Shown here piece after piece: positions 52,867 to 60,525 of a DNA stretch of 64,000 bases. This DNA is from Dokdonella immobilis (lineage in GTDB: Bacteria; Pseudomonadota; Gammaproteobacteria; Xanthomonadales; Rhodanobacteraceae), in assembly GCF_900115085.1 (NCBI RefSeq), contig NZ_FOVF01000001.1, positions 124,001-188,000 on the forward strand. Direction: 5' to 3'. The position numbers were made by a program, and so were the translations under genes. Below the pieces are notes generated by a model. It was given only the letters and a program-made list of their open reading frames with translations. It searched no databases and was not told where the DNA came from. Position 1 is the stretch's first letter. The number at the start of each line of letters is the position of its first letter.

Positions 52867-53615
52867 GGCGCGCCTCCGGTGCTGGTCGGGAAGGCGAACA
52901 GGGCATCGTCGACGTCGACGTTGGCCTCGGCCTTTTCGATGGTGATCTGCTGCTGACCACCACCGCCCTTGCTGTAGGAGAGGATCGAGAACGGGAAATA
53001 CACACCGGCGACCTTTTCGTAGTCGCCGAAGTCGGTCACGTCCTCGGTTTCGGTGCCGCGCACCTTGCGCTGACCGACGATGCGGATCTCGATGAAGTGG
53101 TCGGGATCGAGATAGACCGTCTCGATGTCGCCGTTCTTGAGGGTGACCTTGAGCTTGTGCGCCTCGGTGCCGTCGACATCCTCGGTGCCGAGGTATTCGA
53201 CCTGGCTGCCCTTGGCCTTGTAGTTGATCAGTGCGCCGCTGATGCTCGCATCGTCGGCCAGGCCGCGCGCGTCGTCCTCGGTCATGCGCTCGGGATCCTT
53301 GCGCCCCTGGAACGGAGATATCTGCCAGCCCTCCGTGCCGTCCCAGGCCTGGATCTGGGTGAGCCCCTGCACGGAAACCTCGGAGCGCACCATTTCGGGC
53401 GCCTTCTTGACCTGCATCATGGTCAGGTCGATCGAGCCGAAACCGCCGGTGAAGCGCAGCGATCCCTCGAAGCGGATCGACTTGATCGCCTCGATCCGAT
53501 CAAGGCCGCCACGGGCCTCCGCGTTGCGGGCGACCAGTTCGTCGACCGTCAGGGCGTGGGCGCTCACGGAAGCAAGCGCAAACAACAGCAAACTGCATTT
53601 CAAGGGAATGGACAT
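52863..53615 (-). CDS. LolA-like periplasmic lipoprotein-sorting fold protein
   Basis: 250 residues from the ATG at 53615, with GGGAG upstream. The signal peptide ends AHA-L near residue 21. The body resembles outer-membrane lipoprotein-sorting (LolA/LppX-like) half-barrels: DGTEGWQISPF, LGTEDVDGTEAHKLKVTL, VYLDPDHFIEIRI. Probably binds a hydrophobic ligand. It is translationally coupled to the BNR-repeat protein, suggesting a shared surface or export role (inference). Confidence 0.78.
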   Translation of the reverse strand: MSIPLKCSLLLFALASVSAHALTVDELVARNAEARGGLDRIEAIKSIRFEGSLRFTGGFGSIDLTMMQVKKAPEMVRSEVSVQGLTQIQAWDGTEGWQISPFQGRKDPERMTEDDARGLADDASISGALINYKAKGSQVEYLGTEDVDGTEAHKLKVTLKNGDIETVYLDPDHFIEIRIVGQRKVRGTETEDVTDFGDYEKVAGVYFPFSILSYSKGGGGQQQITIEKAEANVDVDDALFAFPTSTGGAP

Positions 53616-53816
53616 GCGAGGCTCCCATCTGGAATGGGCCCTGCCGCAGGTGCTTGCCTGCACAGCCGGGCAAACGTGATGCAGCGGCAAGACTAGCCGA
53701 ATTGCGTCGTTCCGGCGATGGGTTGGAAGTCATGCTGGAGACCGAGCCTGACGCGCCGTGCGACGGAAGGCTGCGGCCAGCCGCCGATACCCGGCCACGC
53801 CCAATAGCCCGCGCTC

Positions 53817-54941
53817 TCAGTGCGTCGTCGGCTGCAGGTTGGCGCGCCCCAGGTCGCCCCGGTAATGGGCGCGGACGCGCGGGTTCATCAAGGCAAACCA
53901 CAACGGCGGAAAATACACGAGTGGAATAAGCGCGCCGTACCCGGCCGGCAGCTGCGGGCTGTCGCCGAAGTGCCGCAGCGTCTGGTAGGAGCGTCGCGGA
54001 TTCGCATGATGGTCGGAATGGCGCTGCAACTGGTAGAGCATCAGGTTGCTGACGATCTGATTGGCGTTCCAGGAATGCTCGGGCCCGCAACGTTCAAGCC
54101 GTCCGCCGCAGTCGCGATGCCGCAGCAGGCCGTAGTGCTCGATGTAGTTGACCGCCTCGAGCAGGCTCGCACCATAGGCTGCCTGTGCGATCAGGAATGG
54201 CAGCGCCATCCAGCCAAAGGCCGCAACGAGCGCGGCATACAGCACGAGGGTCATGGCCCAGCCTTGCAGGTTGTCGTTGTGCAGGCTCCAGACGGACCGG
54301 CCCTGAGCGGCCAGACGCTCGCTCTCGATCCTCCATGCCGAGCCGATCCCGCCGAGGATGGTGCGCGGCAGGAAGGCCCAGAACGATTCGCCCAGTCGCG
54401 CACTGGCCGGATCACCCGGTGTCGCCACATTCCTGTGATGACCGCGATTGTGCTCGACGTAGAAGTGGCCGTAGGCGGCCGGAGCGAGGCTCAATTTCGC
54501 CAACCAGTGGGCGTGGCCGGCGCGCTTGTGCCCCCATTCGTGCGCGGTGTTGATACCGGCGCCGCTGACGATGCCGACGGTGATCGCGAGACCGATCCAC
54601 TGCAACGGGTTGAGATCGGTCGAAGTCGCTGCCCAGACGCCGACCACGGTACCGGCCAGTTGCAGCGGCAGGGTCGCCAGCAGGATCCAGCGATAGTAGG
54701 GGTCGGTTTCCAGCGCCTCGATCGCCGACTCGGGCGGATTGTGCGTATCGACGCCGACCCATGAATCGAGCAGAGGCACCAGTCCGTAGATGACGACGGC
54801 GCCAGTCCACCAGAACCAGGCCGAGCCGGTCGCCACGACCAGACCAAAGGCAATCAGGGCGAGCGAGGGCACGACCAGACTGGCCGGCCACCAGTGGCGC
54901 CTTCGATCGATCCATGAGGCTGGCAAGGCGTTTCCCGACAT
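53817..54941 (-). CDS. alkB: alkane 1-monooxygenase AlkB
   Basis: Membrane di-iron enzyme that hydroxylates the terminal carbon of n-alkanes, using rubredoxin electrons. 374 residues from the ATG at 54941. All His boxes are present: HEWGHK, EHNRGHHRNVATPGDP and LQRHSDHHANPRRSYQTL, plus the NYIEHYGL motif. Six hydrophobic segments are present. No rubredoxin gene or fusion is adjacent, so electron partners must be encoded elsewhere. It is divergent from an AraC-type regulator. Confidence 0.95.
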   Translation of the reverse strand: MSGNALPASWIDRRRHWWPASLVVPSLALIAFGLVVATGSAWFWWTGAVVIYGLVPLLDSWVGVDTHNPPESAIEALETDPYYRWILLATLPLQLAGTVVGVWAATSTDLNPLQWIGLAITVGIVSGAGINTAHEWGHKRAGHAHWLAKLSLAPAAYGHFYVEHNRGHHRNVATPGDPASARLGESFWAFLPRTILGGIGSAWRIESERLAAQGRSVWSLHNDNLQGWAMTLVLYAALVAAFGWMALPFLIAQAAYGASLLEAVNYIEHYGLLRHRDCGGRLERCGPEHSWNANQIVSNLMLYQLQRHSDHHANPRRSYQTLRHFGDSPQLPAGYGALIPLVYFPPLWFALMNPRVRAHYRGDLGRANLQPTTH

Positions 54942-55000
54942 GATCCGACCACTGGCTGGTTGCGATGACCGGCATGCTGACCGAACGGGACTCGCCTTAC

Positions 55001-55030
55001 TTGTCATTTTGGGCCATTCTATTGTCATTT
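55001..55030. promoter_or_regulatory. direct repeats TTGTCATTT, 21-bp spaced
   Basis: TTGTCATTT occurs at 55001-55009 and 55022-55030, a 21-bp period that puts both on one face of the helix. This is the layout typical of AraC-family activator sites. They lie in the 104-bp gap between alkB and its divergent AraC-type gene, 15 bp before the latter's start. Confidence 0.6.
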
Positions 55031-55045
55031 GAAGACAGGCTGGCC

Positions 55046-56116
55046 ATGCCCGTGTCGTCCCGCCTTGCGCGCTCCGAGTCAGCGAGATTGCCGGCTCGCT
55101 ACTACGCCTTGCTGCTCGAGATGATCGGCAACGCGGGAAACTCGTTGCCGCGGCCGCTGTCGACGATCGGATTCGATGCGCTCTCGTTGCAGCGCCCGGG
55201 CGCGACCCTGGCCCTGGAGCAGGTTGACACCCTGATCGCTGCGGCTGTCGAAGCGACCGCGCGCGAGGATCTGGGTTTCCACCTGGGCCGGCTGATCAAG
55301 CCGAGCAGCCACGAATTCCTCGGCTATGCGTTGATGACTTCGGCCACCCTCGACGATGCCTTGCGCCTCGCCGCACGCTACTGGCGCCTGATCACGCCGA
55401 CCTTCAGCCTGCGCCATCATCGCGACGACCAGGACGTCTGCATCGACCTCGAACCCGCGCTGCCGATGCGGCCGTTGACCCTGCGCTTTCACCTCGAGGC
55501 CCTGGCCGCGGCGTTCCATGAAGAAATCGGGTTCCTGCTGGCCGGAAGGATTCCGGCCTACGACCTCTTCCTCCCCGAATCCCTCGCCGGTGCGGCGAGC
55601 CGCTATCGGCAGCTGGCGCCAGCACGGGTCCATTTTGCTGCCCATGGCCACGCCGGCATCCGCATCGTGCTTTCCGGTGAGGCGATCGCCCGCCCCCTCG
55701 CCCTGGCCGACCGCCATGCGCTCAAGTTGGCCCGGCTGCGCTGCGACGAAGCGCTCTCACGCCTGACCGTCGAAGGCTCGATGGCCGCCTGGATCACCCT
55801 GATGCTGGAAGAATCCAACGATCATCAGCCGCGCCAGCAGGAACTCGCTCGAATGCTCAACCTGTCGACGCGCACGATGAATCGCCGCCTCGCCGCCGAA
55901 GGACAAGGTTTTCGCAATCTTGGAAACCTCGCGCGCCAGCAGCGCGCCTGCCGGCTGCTGGCCGGGACCCGCCTGGCGATCACGCGCATCGCCTACCAGC
56001 TCGGTTATCGGGATGCGGCGAATTTCTCGCGCGCGTTCCGCCGTCATCACGGCATGTCCCCGCTCGACTACCGCACGCGGATGTCCGGCCCGGTCGATCC
56101 TGGGCAGCGCGATTGA
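55046..56116 (+). CDS. AraC-family regulator, probable alkane-responsive activator
   Basis: 356 residues from the ATG at 55046. The N-terminal 200 residues resemble the arabinose-binding-like ligand domain of the OruR/ArgR/AlkR subgroup (ALEQVDTLIAAAVEATAREDLGFHLG). The C-terminal AraC helix-turn-helix pair contains ELARMLNLSTRTMNRRLAAEG and ITRIAYQLGYRDAANFSRAFRRHHGMSP. Divergent from alkB with paired direct repeats between, so it probably activates alkB (inference; AlkR in Acinetobacter is the model). Confidence 0.9.
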   Translation: MPVSSRLARSESARLPARYYALLLEMIGNAGNSLPRPLSTIGFDALSLQRPGATLALEQVDTLIAAAVEATAREDLGFHLGRLIKPSSHEFLGYALMTSATLDDALRLAARYWRLITPTFSLRHHRDDQDVCIDLEPALPMRPLTLRFHLEALAAAFHEEIGFLLAGRIPAYDLFLPESLAGAASRYRQLAPARVHFAAHGHAGIRIVLSGEAIARPLALADRHALKLARLRCDEALSRLTVEGSMAAWITLMLEESNDHQPRQQELARMLNLSTRTMNRRLAAEGQGFRNLGNLARQQRACRLLAGTRLAITRIAYQLGYRDAANFSRAFRRHHGMSPLDYRTRMSGPVDPGQRD

Positions 56117-56184
56117 GGCGATTGCCGGTCAACGGCGAAGCGATGCGGCCTCGATTGCATTCCGGCCGGAGATCCCGGCGCCAA

Positions 56185-57651
56185 TCAAATGAGGAACAGG
56201 GTCGCCAGCCCGAGAAAGATGAAGAACCCGCCGCTGTCGGTCAGGGCCGTGATCATGACGCTGGCGCCCATGGCCGGATCGCGATCGAAGCGGATCAGGG
56301 TCATCGGAATCAGCACGCCCATCAGCGCCGCCAGCAACAGGTTGAGGGTCATCGCGGCCGTCATGACCGCACCGAGCGCGGCACTGCCGTAGAGCAGCCA
56401 GGCGACCAGGCCGATCACGCCACCCCAGATCAGCCCGTTAAGTACGGCGACGCCGACCTCCTTGCGCAGCAGGCGCTTGGCGCTGGACGGGCTGACCTGC
56501 CCTAGCGCGAGGGCACGCACGATCATGGTGATGGTCTGGTTGCCGGAATTGCCGCCGATGCCGGCGACGATCGGCATCAGTGCGGCCAGCGCGACCAGCT
56601 TCTCGATCGAGCCTTCGAAAAGCCCGATCACGCGCGAGGCGATGAACGCCGTAACCAGGTTGATGGCCAGCCAGGTCCAGCGGTTGCGCAATGATTTCCA
56701 GACCGAGGCGAAGATGTCTTCGTCCTCGCGCAGACCGCCGCGACTCAGCGTCTCGGCATCGCTTTCCTCGCGGATGACGTCGACCATCGCCTCGATGGTC
56801 AGGCGGCCGATCAGCCGTCCGTCGACATCGACGACCGGCGCCGAAATCAGGTCGTAGCGTTCGAAGGCCTGGGCGGTCTCGACGACATCCTCGTCGGGGT
56901 GGAAGGTGTTCGCATCGACCGCCATCACCTCGCTGACCATGCGCGCCGGATCGTTGACCAGCAGCCACTTCAACGGCAGCACGCCGGTCAGGACGTTTTC
57001 GCTGTTGACCACGAACAGCTTGTCGGTCTGCTCGGGTATCTCCTTCATGAAACGCAGGTAGCGCAGCACGACTTCGAGGGTCACGTCCTCGCGGATCGTG
57101 ATCATCTCGAAATCCATGATCGCGCCGACCTGGTCTTCCTCGTAGGACATCGCCGAGCGCAGTTGTTCGCGCTCCGGCGCATCGAGGCGCTGCATCAGCT
57201 CGTGGACGACGTCGTCCGGCAGGTCCTCGGCCAGATCGGCCAGTTCGTCGGCATCGAGTTGCTCGGCCGCAGCCAGGATTTCCGGCGCGTCCATGTCGGC
57301 AAGCAGGCTCTCGCGGACCGAATCGGAGACTTCGAGCAGGATCTCGCCGTCGCGATCGGCCTTGACCAGGTGCCAGACGCTCAGTCGGTCCTCGGGCGGC
57401 AGCGCATCGAGGATGTGGGCGACGTCGGCCGGATGCAGCTTGTCGATCTCGCGCTGCAGTTCGGCCAGGTTCTGCCGGTGCACGAGACTGTCGACGACAT
57501 CCTGGTGCTGGTGCGCCTCGTCGTGGGCGAGCTTCTCGACCAGTCGATGCCTGGCCAGCATCTCGCTGACGCGGGCCAGATGGCCCTGCAGTGGCGTCGT
57601 CGAACGGCTGCTGGTCTCGATTTCAGTCATCATGCGCTCGCATTCCGCCAT
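56185..57651 (-). CDS. mgtE: magnesium transporter MgtE
   Basis: 488 residues from the first ATG; ATGs at 57633 and 57630 are equally plausible and none has a strong ribosome-binding site. The order is an acidic N-domain (about 45-165), tandem CBS domains (about 170-300) that gate by cytosolic Mg2+, and a five-segment membrane pore (about 330-488) with MPIVAGIGGNSGNQTITM and the final TDSGGFFIFLGLA. No Mg2+ riboswitch is recognisable in the 256 bp upstream. Confidence 0.95.
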   Translation of the reverse strand: MAECERMMTEIETSSRSTTPLQGHLARVSEMLARHRLVEKLAHDEAHQHQDVVDSLVHRQNLAELQREIDKLHPADVAHILDALPPEDRLSVWHLVKADRDGEILLEVSDSVRESLLADMDAPEILAAAEQLDADELADLAEDLPDDVVHELMQRLDAPEREQLRSAMSYEEDQVGAIMDFEMITIREDVTLEVVLRYLRFMKEIPEQTDKLFVVNSENVLTGVLPLKWLLVNDPARMVSEVMAVDANTFHPDEDVVETAQAFERYDLISAPVVDVDGRLIGRLTIEAMVDVIREESDAETLSRGGLREDEDIFASVWKSLRNRWTWLAINLVTAFIASRVIGLFEGSIEKLVALAALMPIVAGIGGNSGNQTITMIVRALALGQVSPSSAKRLLRKEVGVAVLNGLIWGGVIGLVAWLLYGSAALGAVMTAAMTLNLLLAALMGVLIPMTLIRFDRDPAMGASVMITALTDSGGFFIFLGLATLFLI

Positions 57652-57907
57652 GCGTGCACATGGCAGGGATCAGGTCGGAATGTCGGTGGGCCGTATTCGC
57701 GGCATTGCGGTCGACAGGGTCGGTTGGCAGAACATGCCCCGGCATGCGGACCGTGCCCGTCGGGCAATGTCGTCCGCGGCCAGGACGCGTGCGCGGATGA
57801 TACGCCGCATGATGGATTCTGTCGCCTGGAGGGCGCGGTGCCCGGGCAACAGGACAGCCGTAGGATTGCGCCAGGACGCGATCCGACCTGGGCGAGCGGC
57901 GGCCGAC

Positions 57908-58357
57908 TCAGGCCAGGTGGCGGTTTTCGCTCTCGCCGCGGTTGCGCAGACGCTGGGCGAACCACGACAGTGACAGGCACGCGGCAATGGCCAGCGGCCA
58001 GGTCAGCGGAGGCCGGCCGACACGGCGCAGCGAATCGGTCAATGGCGCCACCCAATCGCCGCTGCCATAGACCAGCAGGGCAACCAGTGCCGCAATACCC
58101 ATGACGACGGCCAGTGCGACCAGCATGGCTTGCTCGAAGCGCGATTCGACCTCGACCGGCTGCGCGCGGCTGGCCACCAGGGCGGCCATGCGTTCGGCGA
58201 AATCGGGGGGAAGTGCGTCATCCAGCGGTTGACGCAGGGCCCGCGCGATAACCAGATAGCGGGCGCTCAAGGCATCGGCCCCGGTCATGTCGAGTCCGTC
58301 GCGTTCGATCTGCATGGCCCGTTCCTGGGCTTGCCATTCGCGGTCTTCGGGATTCAT
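57908..58357 (-). CDS. membrane protein, probable anti-sigma factor
   Basis: 149 residues from the ATG at 58357, with AGGAG seven bases upstream. An acidic/basic cytosolic N-terminal part (about 75 residues) is followed by two membrane segments (about 77-98 and 115-135). No zinc anti-sigma motif is visible. It overlaps the ECF sigma gene stop by 4 bp (ATGA), and this position is why I infer an anti-sigma role. Confidence 0.7.
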   Translation of the reverse strand: MNPEDREWQAQERAMQIERDGLDMTGADALSARYLVIARALRQPLDDALPPDFAERMAALVASRAQPVEVESRFEQAMLVALAVVMGIAALVALLVYGSGDWVAPLTDSLRRVGRPPLTWPLAIAACLSLSWFAQRLRNRGESENRHLA

Positions 58358-58941
58358 GCGGCGACTCCTATGCGGTCGTTCAGCGCATCGCGCAATTGCT
58401 TGCGGCTGCGGAACAGGTGACTCTTGATGGTGCCTTCGGCGAGTCCGGTAATGACCGCGATCTCGGCGATAGGCATATCGTCCAGATGGTAGAGCGTGAG
58501 GATGGTGCGCTGCAGCGGCGGCAGGCATTCGATGGCCTCGTGGAGATGTCCGGCAGACTGCTGCTCGATGCAGGCGTGCTCGAGGTCGAAATCGTCCCTG
58601 ACCCGGTCCAGTGGCGATTCGCCATCCGGATCTGCAGCGGGATCGGCAATCGGGATGCGTTTGCGCTCCAGATGCCGCTTGGCCACCGAATAAGCGACCT
58701 GGGCAATCCACGACTTCAGCGCGCTCTCGCTGCGATATTGATGCAGATACTGGTGTACGCGCAGGAACGCTTCCTGGCACAGATCCTGGGCATCCTCGGC
58801 TTGCCGGACCATGCGATAGACCACATGCCAGACCAGGTTCTGGTATTGGCGCACGAGGCGCTCGAACGCCCCCGCCTCGCCGTCGAGGACGGCGGCGACC
58901 AGGGCCTGGTCTTCCGGATGTTGGATCGGGGAATCGCTCAC
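58354..58941 (-). CDS. ECF-type RNA polymerase sigma factor
   Basis: 195 residues from the GTG at 58941. Region 2 runs FERLVRQYQNLVWHVVYRMVRQAEDAQDLCQEAFLRV; region 4 contains LPPLQRTILTLYHLDDMPIAEIAVITGLAEGTIKSHLFRSRKQL. This is the sigma-E/RpoE-like layout. Longer upstream frames cross the divergent promoter and are not credible. It is co-transcribed with the putative anti-sigma factor; an inverted repeat lies upstream. Confidence 0.92.
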   Translation of the reverse strand: MSDSPIQHPEDQALVAAVLDGEAGAFERLVRQYQNLVWHVVYRMVRQAEDAQDLCQEAFLRVHQYLHQYRSESALKSWIAQVAYSVAKRHLERKRIPIADPAADPDGESPLDRVRDDFDLEHACIEQQSAGHLHEAIECLPPLQRTILTLYHLDDMPIAEIAVITGLAEGTIKSHLFRSRKQLRDALNDRIGVAA

Positions 58942-58968
58942 GGGACATGGGATACGCCAGGGCGCCCC

Positions 58969-58997
58969 ACGGTTGCAAGCCTTCGATATGCAACCGT
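58969..58997. promoter_or_regulatory. inverted repeat ACGGTTGCA-N11-TGCAACCGT
   Basis: Perfect 9-bp arms in the 111-bp divergent gap, centred about 42 bp upstream of the ECF sigma start and 70 bp upstream of the DUF6249-like gene. It could be an operator for either gene or a hairpin in the leader of one of them. Confidence 0.5.
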
Positions 58998-59052
58998 CCC
59001 GATTCGGGCCGTATCTCCTGTTGCGCCCCCCAACGAGACCCAGGCGCCGCCA

Positions 59053-59385
59053 ATGAACCACTTTGAATTCATGATCCCGATCACCCTCTTCATCTGCATC
59101 ACGTATGCCATCAAGGCCGTGGTCGATGCCCGCGTGCGCAAGCAGCTGGTGGCTTCCAATGTGTCCCAGGAACTGATCCAGTCGATCGTCGAAGCCGACG
59201 AACTGCGTCGCCGCCACGCGACCCTGCGCTGGGGCGCGATCTATATCGCCCTGGCCTTCGGCTTCGGCCTGATGGAGGCACTCAACCTGCGCGACTTCAC
59301 CCCCGGCGTACTGGCCATCCTGCTCGGCGCCACCGGCATCGGCAACCTCGTCGCCTATGCGCTGTCGCGCAAGCTGCCGGGCTGA
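59053..59385 (+). CDS. small membrane protein (DUF6249-like)
   Basis: 110 residues. An N-terminal membrane segment (about 5-24) is followed by a charged cytosolic helix (about 27-55) and two more segments (about 58-78 and 85-104). I recall similar proteins labelled DUF6249 in xanthomonads; function unknown. It is divergent from the ECF sigma factor, so it may belong to the same stress regulon (inference). Confidence 0.7.
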   Translation: MNHFEFMIPITLFICITYAIKAVVDARVRKQLVASNVSQELIQSIVEADELRRRHATLRWGAIYIALAFGFGLMEALNLRDFTPGVLAILLGATGIGNLVAYALSRKLPG

Positions 59386-59811
59386 TTGGCACCTGCCCCG
59401 TGGAACGGGCCGGCCTCGAACGTGGCTGGCTCGACTCCTGCTTCCCCCGCAATGAATGCCGCCGCAATAACGCGGGACGGTGCAATTGAATTCCTGACGC
59501 TTTTTTTTGAACGCGCAACGTCGCGAAAATGTCCTCTTTGTCCCGGAATGGAACGTCCGCATACATCCGGCAAATGGCGGGTTCCGGCCTCGTGGCCGCC
59601 CTGCCGATGCCGGAGATACACACACAAGGCCTGATCCTGGCGGATACTTCTGCGCAATCGATTCAAGCTGCTAGTATCCGACCAGGCCCTGATGAGGCTG
59701 GCGTTCCGAAGTCGATGAACGCAAGCGCCGAACAGACGGCCGCACAATCAGGGACTCAATCTCACGGCAGTAGCAGCCAGCGGGCAGAGTTCGGACTGCA
59801 GGAAGCGCGAT
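59386..59811. other. intergenic region before the phosphoramidate-type operon
   Basis: 426 bp, less GC-rich than the flanking genes. It holds a T8 run near 59502-59510 without a convincing hairpin and an inverted repeat CGGATACT (59641-59648) / AGTATCCG (59673-59680). A ribosome-binding site AGGAAG precedes 59812. No gene is credible. It should contain the promoter of the downstream operon, but no clear -35/-10 boxes are evident. Confidence 0.55.
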
Positions 59812-60525
59812 ATGCAGATTATTGGAGTTTCGACCCGCCTCGTTCGCGGAGATCCCCAGGCGCGCGGTGCACGCCGCAAGGACCAATGGGCCATCGAACA
59901 GGCGCTGGCTGACTGGCTGATCGCCCATGGTGCCCTGGTCGCTGCAATCCCTCCGGCGCCGCGTCACTCCGCGATGCAGATCGCCAGTTCCTGGATTGGA
60001 CGGATCAATGCGCTCGTGCTTCAGGGAGGCGAAGACATCACGGTGACAGGCGCTGGCGCCGACAATCGTCGTGACGACTTCGAACTCAAGTTGCTCGGTC
60101 TGGCATTGGAACGCGGAATACCTGTTCTCGGAATTTGCCGCGGGATGCAGCTGATCAATGTTGCACTGGGTGGCACGTTGCGGCGAGTCGACTGTGCACC
60201 TGATGGAGCGAAACCTGTTCACAGCGACGCCGAACGCTACGAGCGGCACACGCACCCGGTGCAATTGTCACGAGGATGTTGTCTGGCGCAAATTCTCCAT
60301 AGCACCGAGGGAGATGTCTGCTCGATGCATGGCCACGCAATCGACACCATAGGGTCGGGGCTCGAGGTGGAAGCCTGGTGCCCTCAGGACGACACCATTG
60401 AGGCGATTCGGGTAAAGGACGCGCCCTGGATACGCGGTGTTCAATGGCATCCAGAGCATCATCACGGAGGCTGCCTGCCTTCAGAACCGCTGTTGAGTGC
60501 GCTGATGGAAGCTGCCGACCGATGA
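59812..60525 (+). CDS. class I glutamine amidotransferase, candidate gamma-glutamyl-CDP-amidate hydrolase
   Basis: 237 residues. The peptidase C26/gamma-glutamyl hydrolase-type GATase fold has the nucleophile elbow GICRGMQ with Cys109, and the His213-Glu215 dyad in GVQWHPEHHHG. It is stand-alone with no synthetase domain, so it acts as a hydrolase of a gamma-glutamyl amide. In C. jejuni the equivalent protein Cj1417 hydrolyses gamma-glutamyl-CDP-amidate to cytidine diphosphoramidate. AGGAAG lies eight bases before the ATG. The stop overlaps the next start (ATGA). Alternative: gamma-glutamyl-GABA hydrolase (PuuD), but no putrescine pathway gene is nearby. Confidence 0.75.
   Translation: MQIIGVSTRLVRGDPQARGARRKDQWAIEQALADWLIAHGALVAAIPPAPRHSAMQIASSWIGRINALVLQGGEDITVTGAGADNRRDDFELKLLGLALERGIPVLGICRGMQLINVALGGTLRRVDCAPDGAKPVHSDAERYERHTHPVQLSRGCCLAQILHSTEGDVCSMHGHAIDTIGSGLEVEAWCPQDDTIEAIRVKDAPWIRGVQWHPEHHHGGCLPSEPLLSALMEAADR

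Noticed and set aside
57652-57907. A possible Mg2+ riboswitch ahead of mgtE.
   Set aside because: I could not identify any conserved riboswitch core or convincing paired helices; the 256 bp also contains the end of no gene and no clear promoter.
59430-59470. Possible 3' fragment of a tRNA gene (T-arm-like GGCTCGACTCC then TTCCCCC), which would mark an integration site beside the phosphoramidate-type operon.
   Set aside because: The T-stem has a mismatch, the T-loop begins with C instead of T, no CCA follows and no matching acceptor 5' strand is visible. It is too degenerate to call.
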